A stretch of DNA of 64,000 bases from Ehretia macrophylla. Taxonomy: Eukaryota > Streptophyta > Magnoliopsida > Boraginales > Ehretiaceae. Positions 49,680 through 59,719 of the stretch are shown here, piece by piece; the first letter of the stretch is position 1, and each line of letters opens with the position of its first letter. Position numbers and translations under genes: made by a program. A model generated the notes under the pieces. It was not told the DNA's origin and searched no databases. It saw only the letters and a list, made by a program, of their open reading frames with translations. The stretch lies in NCBI GenBank assembly GCA_037974665.1, contig CM075773.1, positions 31,568,853 to 31,632,852 of the forward strand, given 5' to 3'.

Positions 49680-50555
49680 ATGTGCTTTCATTTTTCCGAA
49701 CACATGGAGGATGAAACCAGACTCAAAGTTATTGGTGGAACTCTCAAACAACAAGCTCAAATACTTGAATCTCTTCAATCAGCCATCAATGCACAACAGA
49801 AATCTTTGGAGCAACTTGCTCTTCAATACACTACTATTGAGGGAAAACTCAATCAAGTCATGCAAACTAGCAATTCGATGCAATCAGCTATTTCATCTCC
49901 ACATAAATCTATGGAGCAGTTGGGTTTACCGTGTACTGCTTTAGATGGTAAGCTCACTCAAGTTCTCCATTCTAACAAGTCCTATTCTTCTCACTCAGCC
50001 CCTCTGGCTCTATTTTTCTCGGTTCAATGGTTGTGATGCAATGGGTTGGTTGTTTAAAGCAAAACAATTTTGTGATTACTACGGAATTAACGATGCTCAA
50101 CAGTTAATGATTGCCTCATTCCACATGGATGGCATGGCTCTACAGTGGTATCAATGGTTTATTCGCAACAATCAAATTAGTTCATGGACTTAATTCAGGA
50201 GCGCATTGAAAATCAGGTTTGTGCCATTGGAATTCGAAAACCAATATGAATAATTGGCTAAACGGATACAAATATCCACTGTCACTGAGCATCACTCGGC
50301 CTTTGAAGTGTTAGCAAATTGCAGCACTAACCTCCCCAACGACTTCTTGGGTCATTGTTTCGCTTCAGGCCTACGAGCTGAAATTCAGAAAAAGGTTGCC
50401 TTCAGGCCTACTACCATGCATCAAGCCATCAGTTTAGCCCGTTTGTAGGAAACGAATTTGGAGACACTGCGACGTCTTCATTTTTGCAGCCTAGTTACCA
50501 AAAATCCAAACACTCATACCAACCTATACACCTAAACCAATACAAACACGAAATT
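49680..50555 (+). pseudogene. Ty3/gypsy gag remnant
   Basis: Begins after the LTR with MEDETRLKVIGGTLKQQAQI, a Gln/Leu-rich coiled-coil lead. A frame change occurs near 50020, then the retrotransposon gag core: AMGWLFKAKQFCDYYGI, QQLMIASFHMDGMALQWYQW, and NLPNDFLGHCFASGLRAEIQ. In-frame stops occur at about 50191, 50249 and 50446, so no Gag is made. The style is that of plant chromoviruses. No zinc knuckle remains; the frame runs straight into the PPR piece. Confidence 0.88.
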
Positions 50556-50640
50556 GGAGTTCATTATTGTTGATTTTTTATCGAAATTAGGTGGAATGGG
50601 TACTGCACGGAAGGTGTTTGATGCAATGACGGAACGAAGT
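50556..50640 (+). pseudogene. Captured pentatricopeptide-repeat (PPR) gene fragment
   Basis: About 28 codons read VDFLSKLGGMGTARKVFDAM then TERS. The pattern (Y/F)SKxGxMxxARKVFDxMxER is the classic plant PLS-type PPR repeat and is foreign to any retrotransposon. Too short to name the parent. It abuts gag on one side and an unassigned segment on the other. Confidence 0.72.
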
Positions 50641-50819
50641 TCGGTGTATTTGAAAGGTGATATGATAAAGGTGAAGGGGTTACTAAATCATCCTTCGTGG
50701 ATTCCGTGGAGTATGTATTTGAAAGTGAGGAAAAAGGGTAAGATTAGGATTTTGATGGGTATACAACTGAAGATGCTTAGCGATCCAAGGAGGGTTGACT
50801 TTGTGGCTAAAGGCACATA
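50641..50819 (+). pseudogene. Captured segment of unknown origin
   Basis: In frame with the PPR piece up to a TAG at 50818: includes GDMIKVKGLLNHPSW and KVRKKGKIRILMGIQLKMLS. I do not recognise it. It may be a third host-gene fragment or decayed internal sequence. Confidence 0.45.
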
Positions 50820-53800
50820 GACAATAAAATTCTATAGTGATGAGGAGTTGTATAAGGACCGTATGATAGCTTTGAGGAAGCGTGTTGAAATCGATTCTAT
50901 GTCCGCCATTGTCTTTTGCCCTTATGATCCTTCAAACTTTAAGCAATTTCTTAAACGGCTAGGGAACATAAGTGCAGCCTTGGCAAATACTTATTACAGA
51001 GTTGAAGGAAGAAGAGTTAAACCTGTGAGACCCCATATTTTGTTTTTATCTCGATTTGCGTGTTTTGCCTTGATTTGCGTGATTTGACCTATTTATTTGT
51101 TATATGAGTTAGAATGTGTTAAATATCTGATTTATATTCCTAATACATGCTATGTGTGCATTCATTAAATTTTCATCAAAATCGGCACCAGAAATTTTAT
51201 CGCCGGTTTTAGTGAATAGTATTTTGAACACTTGTCCGCTAAAATTTTTACAGGGGTGTTTTAAATATTTTAAAACCTAGTTCTCGGGGATTAATAAACC
51301 CGTGTTTGATTAAAACGGATTTTGAATTTTAAAGATTTTTACACTTTCTTTTGCAAGAAATTGAGTTTTAAGCTGACTCGGGTGAAAATGTTTGAACGTA
51401 AAACTCTTTGCCACCCAAAATATATTATCTAGAATTAGTATAAGTGTCAATTTAGTGTTTGAGCAAGAAATAGTCAAGAAAATGACTTAAAAGACTAAAA
51501 AATACTAAAAAATAAACTAAGAAATAGTCAAGAAAATGACTTTGAGCTATATTGCATCAACACACATTAAAAGTTCACAAAACATATTCATTCTACACAC
51601 ACATTACTTAGAAGAAGGAGAGAAAAATAGAGAGAAAAATTCAAAGGTTTTCAAAGCAAAATTCACTTGAAAACCTAGTTTTTTTATGTAGTTTTTTGAG
51701 CCAAGTTGGATTCCGCTTGTTGGGCAGGCATTGCACGCATATCTAGGCTTGTTTCAAATCGAAGGTGAGAGAAAAATTCTAGATCTCAAATGTCATTTTT
51801 TATGTTTTTGCATATAATTGAATTTTGAACCGTTAGAAAGTTGAATTGATGTTATATTATTGCTCAGTGCATGCTAAGGATCGTTTATATGCGTTTATAT
51901 AAGATTTGAACCGTTGTAGCATGAATTTTATTTTTCAGGTATTAAAAATTGAGTATTTTGCTATTTGTTGAATAAATGTTGTTGTGGTGGTTGGAATCGA
52001 TTGATGTTAGCTTGTAAAAGTTTGTTAAATACGTGGTAGTAATGTTGTAATGCCAAAATTTTGATTGTGATGTCAGTGTAAAAGTCCGAAAATTTCAGCC
52101 TAGGTGCATTGAGGTTTTAGGGTTGTTGGCTTGATGTGGATGGTTTATGGTTGGTTTCCAAGGGGGTGAATGTTGTTGATTGAGTAGGTGAGTGATAGAA
52201 ATTGGTTTGGAGGTTATTGGATTGGTAGAATGTAAGTTATGACTTTGAGAAGTTCGGGTTGTCTTTCTTTAGAATGTTGATATATGCCTTTGAATGATCG
52301 GGTGGTATTTGAGTGATTGAATTGTGAGTTTTTGATGGTTAGATTAGGGTTTAGTTGTGTGTTTAATGCATGTTAAGTTGGGTGGCCTACTTTGTCATAT
52401 AACTTAGTTGTTTGTTGTTAATTAATTAGTTGTTGTTATGTTGTTGAATTGATGATTATCGATTGATTATTGTTGAACCGGGAGATAGACAACCTACTTT
52501 GTTGTCCTCCTATGATAATTGATTATTGATGAATCGGGAGATAGTCAACAGAAAATATTGTCCTTTTGTGAATGAATGTTTATTTTTATTGCTGAGTCTT
52601 GGTATATGTGTGCCACCTCTCGGGCAGCATCGGGTTGTCGGGTTGAAACTGGCATAACTACTATAGACTACCCCCAGCTCGCATGACGGAGGTTTCATAG
52701 AGGGAGGGGCTAGTGAGGTACCTCGGGTGCGTGAGTAATGGGGAGTTACAAGAAGAACGGTTGAGATCGTGATGACGTTTGGAGCTACACCAACTAGAGT
52801 ATCCTTTATTGATTGGTCATTATAGTTAATGTGCTTATATTGTTATTGATGATTGTTGTGTGTTTACTGCTCAAAGGATAATTTCCAAGGAGTATAGTAA
52901 ATACTATTAGAGATCTATCGAATCCTCACTGGGCTTGTTTTATATAAGCTCATTCTCAATTATTGCATGCATACAGGTGTTACCGATCCAGATTAAGGGT
53001 ACGTGCCTCCAGAATAGGATTATGTGCCATATGTGGATGAGTCCTACGTGCCAGAGTCTTGTCCTTGATTTATGATGTTGTACGCTCTTGTTATATTGTA
53101 TATTAAACTTAGTTGTTATGTATTTATTTAGAAGTTTATGTTATATAAGATGTTGTAAAGATAATGGATCAAAAGTTGCTAGTTTAGTGGTTATGTTTTG
53201 GAATATGATTAGGCTACCGGATTGGTTATAATCTATTTTGTGAATGTATATTATATAGTAAATGTATGATGTTAGAACAGAGGCGTATAACCTATGGATG
53301 CAATGGTAAAGAATGTTTATTGTATATTGCGGCTGTGTTGTTAATTGTTGAATAATTGTGGAGTTGGATGTATGAATTTCAAAGAGGTTGGTTTAGAGCC
53401 TCGGTGTCCTAATTACTGTCGTTATAATGCCGAAATTCCGTTACGTCCTGACTGATCGTAGGAGGGGTCGGGTTGGGGCGTTACAAAAGCACATCTTGAA
53501 AAGAGGAGCTCAAGTTCGATGGAGTTGTATGTTCTCTATTGTTTTAAAGTTGTTGTATTTTCAGCATTTCGTAGAGATTGGGTGGAAGCTTTGAGGCTAT
53601 ACAAGGATGGATATCACGCACTGTGGGAAAGGGTCGGGATATCAACACAATTGCCTCCGATTCAACGTTTAGTGGAGATTAAGGTTGTTGCAGATCAATT
53701 GCATCTTAAGATTGCAACTTTGCTATTACAGGGTGGAAAACTTGGAGAAGCAATCACATGGTTCTGCTAACACAATCCTTCTTACAGAAATCTTACGGGC

Positions 53801-54026
53801 ACACCAGAAGTTATTTTTCTTCATTGGAAATGGTTGCGCCACCAATTTTTGGTATTTGCTGAACTGTTCTAGTCAAGCTCTACGACTATACAAAATGTTG
53901 CACATATAGTTTCAGGTATTGTAGATAAACCTACAGAATGGGAATATTATTTAGCTTATTATTATGAGTTAGCAGCTCAATACTTGAAGGAGAAGAGTTC
54001 ATTTTTACAACTTATGCTAGCTATGT
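50820..54026 (+). pseudogene. Captured TRAPPC11 (foie gras domain) gene fragment, split by a solo LTR
   Basis: Part one, 50820-51023: ELYKDRMIALRKRVEIDS ... LANTYYRVEGRRVK. Part two, 53486-54026: AHLEKRSSSSMELYVLYCFK, RRDWVEALRLYKDGYHALWE, LPPIQRLVEIKVVADQLHLK, LLQGGKLGEAITWF, then after a stop at 53767 and frame shifts NPSYRNLTGTPEVIFLHW, AELF, WEYYLAYYYELAAQYLKEK. These match the order of the plant TRAPPC11 homologue (TRAPP vesicle-tethering subunit). Removing the solo LTR rejoins the frame exactly at RRVK-AHLEKR. No intron is visible across what are usually several exons, so an RNA intermediate is likely. Several lesions rule out a functional product. Confidence 0.85.
51024..53485 (+). mobile_element. 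Solo LTR, family 'TGTGAGACCCC', 2462 bp
   Basis: Starts TGTGAGACCCCATATTTTG and ends GGTTGGGGCGTTACA. Flanks AAACC (51019-51023) and AAAGC (53486-53490) are a 5-bp duplication with one change; the coding context shows AAAGC was original. Full-length reverse homologue of 23768-26206, with which it shares GGATTCCGCTTGTTGGGCA and GTGAGAGAAAAATTCT. It inserted into the TRAPPC11 piece after capture. Confidence 0.9.
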
Positions 54027-54388
54027 CACCACATAATGGTAAAGTTGATAGGAGCGTTGACTATGTAGGGGCTTTTAATGGTCAGGTTGCTTACAAGTTG
54101 GAATTGCCACCAACTTCTAAAAGTCATTCCGTGTTACATATTTTGTTGCTAAAAAAGGTCAAAGGAGATATCTCTACCATGGTACCCCTTCCTGACCAGT
54201 CCTCAAGCTCGGCTCCAATTCACAAGCTTGCTGCAATTTCAGCTCAAAGGAGTATTCAAAGGATAGGGTACCCTGTCAACCAGGTTGTAATTCAATGGGA
54301 GGACTTACCCATCAAGGATGCATCTTGGGTGGATGAACAACAACTTAAGAACCTTGAGGACAAGGTTCTCATTGACGGGGGAAAGCAA
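54027..54388 (+). pseudogene. Ty3/gypsy integrase C-terminal remnant with chromo-like end
   Basis: Reads GQVAYKLELPPTSKSHSVLH then LLLKKVKGD (the integrase tail VAYKLxLPP...HPVFHVSxLKK), then VNQVVIQWEDLPIKDASWVD, the chromo-like domain (xVLxQWxxLxxxxASWE) that marks plant chromoviruses. The frame runs into the 3' LTR. All catalytic pol parts upstream are missing. Confidence 0.88.
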
Positions 54389-54802
54389 TGTGATGAACGA
54401 TCCCGATGCTTCACAGGTAGAAATGCCCAAGGAAGATTCTAGCACAAATGCGGTTATGCTTCAGCACATGGTTAACACACCGCATCTGGGCAAAGGGCTC
54501 CATCACAAGTCATCACCAAAATACCTTAATCAGTTGGTTACCAAATGAGAGCAACGTGACTAAAGTAGTATAAAGTGATCGATAAGCTCAATAGAAAGGG
54601 GATCAAAAAATTGCTATAGAAATCTCTCAAAATACTTCTCTCTTTCTCTTTTCTTGGAGTTAGCCAATTACTCAAAATATTGGTGTTTTCTTTGTAATCC
54701 TGCTTTAATCTTCTTGTCAATTGCAATACAATCAGCTCTACTTCCTTTTAATTATCTGCTTTCCAGTAGTGATTAAGCTTTTCTCTTAGTTTGATCATTA
54801 CA
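54389..54802 (+). repeat. Gypsy 3' LTR
   Basis: 414 bp, partner of 49265-49678, preceded by a purine-rich GACGGGGGAAAGCAA. Confidence 0.93.
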
Positions 54803-54990
54803 GATGCTGAGTAACTCAAAACCCGATGTGTGCGGGGGAAATTGTTGGGTTATCACACATTGGGTGCAGAAGTGGTTGATAATCAATTTTAAAATATAAG
54901 GGAAAATTTCGCCTCATGAGCTGTCCTCTGAGATTGAAAAGGCGCTAGACCACCTAACAACTAGACCCAAAAGATCCTGGCCCACATTCT
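54803..54990. repeat. Resumed third TRIM-like unit
   Basis: CCCGATGTGTGCGGGGGAAA followed by TTGTTGGGTTATCACACATT and CGCCTCATGAGCTGTCC copies the unit at 48150-48780, so the composite split an existing array. Confidence 0.65.
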
Positions 54991-55612
54991 TTAGGCAAAT
55001 GAAATGAGTAAATTAAAGGTTTGTTTAATTAATTCAAATTTTTGACAATTAAAAGTACTTTCCTGTAAGTTTAGAAATTTAAACTAACATATTTGGTCTA
55101 TTTTTGAAGAACCTCTAGGTAAAAACTGAACCTAAAAAAAACTAACAATTTTTTTTAAAGAAAATAAGAAGTTTCAAATTGAAACTTTTCAATGCTAAAT
55201 TGTTTTTTTTTTTTTTTTTTTTTGTGTGTGTGAAATGCCATCTCCCACCTTGACTTGTGGAACCGAGACCTAGTATTGCAAATTAAATGACATTTTTGTT
55301 TTTCGAGTTACGTTTTCTCCTTGAAAGATCATTCTGAATAATATTAGGGAATAGGGACTTCCATGGCGTTGGTTGATTGTCATAATTAAGAGCGAGCTAG
55401 CTATTACAATTTACAAATGGACTTTGCATGTCATACTGCATGGAGGCTTATTTGAAACTTAACTCCCAAGCCTGTGCATATCCCATGGGGTCGCACAATT
55501 AATTATTGGAACATTGGTTTTGGCAAAAAGCAGTCTTGCGTTGATCAATTTCTTGAACTTTTGCAAAGATTATATCAGTTTCGTGTGTCCTTTTTGTTAT
55601 GGATTTAGATGT
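54991..55612. other. Spacer without gene
   Basis: AT-rich; T run at about 55204-55223. Nothing recognised. Confidence 0.5.
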
Positions 55613-55620
55613 TATTATAA

Positions 55621-56716
55621 TGGGAATAAGACATCCAAGCCCTTAACATTTTAGCATTGGGACACTCAGGTCCCTCAATTTTTAAAAACCTCTTGGGAGG
55701 TCTTTCACCAAAGGGTAATATGGTCTTCTTCTAAAATAATTGAATAAAAAAAATAAAATAATTTCAAACTAACTTCATAAATTTAATATATTATACACCC
55801 ACCTAAAAAAAATAGCAAATTACAAACTCACTCTATCACCTCCATTTACACTACCACCACCACCACCATCATATACAAACCCACAACTTCACCATTAATA
55901 CCACCTACTCCACCCTCCACCATTAACATCACCACCACCACTACATACATTTAAATTTTAACATACCTATTTATGAACTTCAATCCAACCATTAACATCA
56001 CCATCACTACACCACATACATAGCCCACGAACACCAACTCCACAATCACCACCCATCAAGTCCAACTCTAATGTTAACCACAACACAAATACGACCATCA
56101 ACACCAACTCCACCATCAACACCATTGCTACCAAATACACATTAACAACCCCCATCCCAAAAAATTGTATCCCCTACACCCCGCCCCCTCAACCCATCTC
56201 AATCTCTCTACCCTCATCCCCAACCCGTTGTTGCAGCCCCACCCACAACGACCAACCCCGAAACCATGAATCTGTATGTGTGTGGAGATTAGTTTTTTGT
56301 TTTTTTTTTGTTTTTGTTTAAGGTGTGTATAAATTAGTTTTTCTTTTTGTTTAATGTGTGTATAAATTAGTTTGTATGTACATATGGTGTGTGGTGGGGT
56401 TGGTGATAAAGTAGTGGGTTTGTTAATATGGCGGTGGAGATGGTGTTGGTAGTGGTGATGGTGGTGGTGGTTGTGGTTGTTAAAATAAGTTTGTAATTTG
56501 TTAATTTTTTGGGGTTATTTTTTTATTATTTTGGGTGTACGTATAATTTATTAAATATATGAGGTTAGTTTTAAATTAACATGTTTTTTATTTATTTAAT
56601 TAGTTTGAAAAGACCAAATTACCTTTTGGTAAAGGACCTCCCAAGAGATTTTTAAAAACTGAGAGACCTAAGTATCCCAATACTAAAATGTTGAGGATTT
56701 GGATGTCTTATTCCTA
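55621..56716. mobile_element. Long-TIR (fold-back) transposon, 1096 bp
   Basis: Inverted arms of well over 200 bp: left GGGAATAAGACATCCAAGCC and AAAAACCTCTTGGGAGGTC, right their near complements. Perfect 8-bp duplication TATTATAA at 55613-55620 and 56717-56724. The inner arms are ACC/ATC triplet runs on the left and GGT/GAT runs on the right, so the hairpin extends into low-complexity DNA. The loop (about 56150-56300) is C-rich. No transposase. An 8-bp duplication suggests hAT, the very long arms suggest MULE; class open. Confidence 0.85.
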
Positions 56717-56724
56717 TATTATAA

Positions 56725-57983
56725 CAAGTAGGATCAATATTAATTATAAATAAACTGACGATGCTTGCAATTAATTGATCTTTAAATTTAATATTTTCAA
56801 AACTATTTTATTAAAATATTGTATTACGAAAAACATTATGTTATAATTCAAATATAAAGTAGGACAGAGAAAATTTCGATGAGTCTGGGATGCCACGTCT
56901 GCGTCTCAACTATCTCGTGTGCACACGGGCTAACACAAATTTGTACAATGGCATGTATATATCTCCATACTTTTGCCAATTGCCCATATGAAACGAAACC
57001 AGAAAATTCTCAAACCACGTCGGTACGTTTATTTGTCAATTCAACGTAGAGGTGGCCGGCTGGCTGAATGCACTTTGATTAGATTAGATATCGTGGTTTT
57101 GTCCCAGACGCAACCACCCACTAGTCCGGCTACTTTCAAATGGACTTGATATATATTTTTATCTATATAACGTGTCAAACTCACTTCTCTTTTAAAGTTG
57201 ACGTGAGTTTCCTCGCAATCACATCCTTCCTTATTCCTTTAGCCCCACCCCCCACATGCTAGATATTCACCCCCCTCAACTCTATGTAATCTTGATCGAT
57301 GTTGTTACTCATCTTTCTAATTTGGGTACAAAGTACACATATTCCAATATTTCCATGGGTGCGAATTATATATATATCTTGACTAAATATGGCATATTTT
57401 AAAGTTTGATCGACATCAATTAATTACAAGCAAAATTAAGTATCCACATATAATGTAATATGATTATTATATTTATATATCATCCTGTGTTTATATATGA
57501 TACCTGCATATGAATTGTTTATATATAATAACTTTTTGGCTATCTTAGATGCAGATCATTAATGTACTAATTATCAAACATATATATATCATCTATATAG
57601 CGCAAGACGCAAACATATTATTTTATTATGTAAAAATATTTCCTTCTTATTTAATCCCTCCCTATATTTCACTTTTTTTTTAAATAATGCATTTTAATGA
57701 TTTTTGTTGAATTTAATGAAATTAGTAATAAAAGAGAAATTAATTTTTAGAAATATTCTAGGTATACCCTAATAATGAGTCACATATATATAACTTTGGG
57801 ATACTGAGATGTGTTTTAAAAACCTATTATTATAGAGCAAAGATACGACTGAGCTAAGGTCCCACCAAATTATAAAATTATGAGATAGATATATACGCGT
57901 CTAGCTAGCTAGGTTTGGAAAGACAGTATTTAAGTAGAACCAACTTCGCTAAACAAAAAGCTTATAATAAATAATCTAGGAAA
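56725..57983. other. HD-Zip upstream region
   Basis: AT-rich spacer and promoter; TATTTAAG at about 57927 is a possible TATA box 57 bases before the ATG. No other gene. Confidence 0.45.
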
Positions 57984-58359
57984 ATGTTTAGTAGGAGAGA
58001 AATACCTTCCGGATTTGGGAGGATTCAAACTTTTCTGCAAGAAAAGCTGGACGCCGAGCTGCAATATTCAATGCCGAGCACCAGGAACAACAGCAGAGGA
58101 AGATTCAACGATGAACAGATTAAGTTATTGGAGACCATGTTTGAGACAGAGTCAAGACCGGAGCTGCGCATGAAACAGCACTTGGCTAATAAGGTTGGCC
58201 TACAGCCTCGCCAGGTTGGTATATGGTTCCAGAACAAAAGAGCTAGATCAAAGTCGAAGCAAATTGAGCGAGACTACACCACGCTTAAGATCAGCTACGA
58301 TAATCTTGCTACAAAGTTTGACAACCTGAAGAAAGAAAATCAATCCCTGCTCATCCAGG

Positions 58360-58397
<38 letters not shown>

Positions 58398-58779
58398 TAG
58401 CTGATCATAATATATTTGATGAACATGTATGTAAGTTTGTTGTATTGTAGTTTATTTTATTTAGCAAGACAACTAATTAGATATATATATATATATATAT
58501 TCACATGACCAACAGCTACAGAAACTACAAGATGAATTGGCCGAACATGGTGGGGAAAAAGACCGTGAGAAGAAAGATAACGCGCTAGAAACTGATCACG
58601 GCCTGACTTCATTAGCTAAATTAGAAAATAGTGAAAAAGTAGTGGACTGCTTGGAGAAGGAAACCGATGTTCCGAACATAGACATTTGTTCTTTAACTTC
58701 AGTTCACAGTGGATGCAACTTTGCGTCTAGTAGTTTTCTTGAAAATTATTCAAGCTCTAGTTGGCAATGGTGGGAGTAA
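57984..58779 (+). CDS. HD-Zip class I transcription factor (ATHB-7/ATHB-12-like)
   Basis: Nuclear homeodomain-leucine zipper protein; class I members bind CAATNATTG dimers, and the ATHB-7/12 branch responds to ABA and drought. Exons 57984..58358 and 58516..58779 join in phase 0; 212 aa. Homeodomain at about 38-94 ([15 protein letters not shown] ... [17 protein letters not shown]), followed directly by a zipper with heptad leucines ([31 protein letters not shown]). The end is acidic and finishes SSSSWQWWE, like the aromatic motif of class I proteins. The usual Trp after KRAR is Ser here (KRARSKSKQ). The intron is 157 bp and full of TA repeats. Class call is firm, subgroup less so. Confidence 0.9.
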
Positions 58780-59719
58780 ATAGTAATAGTAGGCCTCATG
58801 AAATATTTTGCTCAAACGACGTTATCGTGAAAATGTCAGTTCTACAAGCAACAGTCCTGATGATATCACATCAGTGACTGTGCAAGAAGAAGATATATGA
58901 GCTCTAGCTATATATATCTGTGTGTGTGTGTGTGTGTGTAATGGCATGAGTTAATGATCACAACCATGGTACGTACGTAGTATGATGGCTGATTCAAAGA
59001 TTTTGTAATGTTTATTGCAGTGTTTCTGCCTCATTGGTTGTTGGTCTTATCGATCGATCTCCTTTTCCGTGCATGGTCCAACAGATTGCTGATTGATTAA
59101 AAAGACCGACAATTAATTGTCTTTTTTTTTTTTCTTTTCTTTTTTGGGTGGAGGGCGGCTGGTCATGTTGGTTCTTGTAGAAAAGGATCTGCGGCTTATA
59201 GTCACAAAACACTGAAACAAGAAAAGCTCTCATCCCAAGATATATAGATGCTTTAATTAATTAGTCCCATCCGTTGATTATATATATATAAATATATATA
59301 TACAAGGGAAAATGACTTTATAATAGATTCAATCTTAATTAAACGGGATTTTTAATTCGTAGTTACGTTAGTTCATTATAAGTATTAATTTTGTCAAGGT
59401 AGTTAGTAGTAAAGCATTCCATGATATATTATCCTCTGTTGCAAGCGTGTGTGGCAGGATTAATAATTACTTAAAATTACCAATTAGGTCTTGATTTATA
59501 ATTATTAATTAGGATTATTTACAACATCCATTATATATTATTACCCTAGCTCAATCATATATATATATATATATATATATAATTATATCATGATATATAT
59601 ATAGATCAGGTTCATTACAATAATTAAGTATCGATCAGGGCCACAAATTAAAAACATACTCTGCAAGTACTTAATATATATTTATTTACATGTAGAGTGG
59701 TAGGGGAGCAATATTAATA
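58780..59719. other. Intergenic between convergent HD-Zip and MGL genes
   Basis: HD-Zip 3' UTR with a GT microsatellite at 58919-58939, T run near 59123, TA runs near 59280 and 59562. No gene seen. Confidence 0.5.

Larger units (their letters stand above)
49265..54802 (+). mobile_element. Non-autonomous Ty3/gypsy element carrying host-gene fragments
   Basis: LTRs 49265-49678 and 54389-54802 are each 414 bp, start TGTGATGAACGATCC and end GATCATTACA, and differ at about 16 sites by eye (near 96% identical). A polypurine-like GACGGGGGAAAGCAA abuts the 3' LTR. Between them, in order: decayed gag, a PPR gene piece, an unassigned piece, a TRAPPC11 gene piece interrupted by a 2.46-kb solo LTR, and only the extreme end of pol (integrase tail with chromo-like domain). 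Protease, reverse transcriptase, RNase H and the integrase core are absent. Without the later solo LTR it would be about 3.07 kb. Movement would need enzymes from another element. Confidence 0.9.

Noticed and set aside
49680-51087. Chain of moderate open frames as host genes
   Set aside because: They are gag, PPR and TRAPPC11 fragments with stops and frame changes inside an LTR element.
57984-58779. HD-Zip gene as a local target of the MIR166 in this window
   Set aside because: It is class I, with no START domain; miR166 sites lie in class III START sequences.
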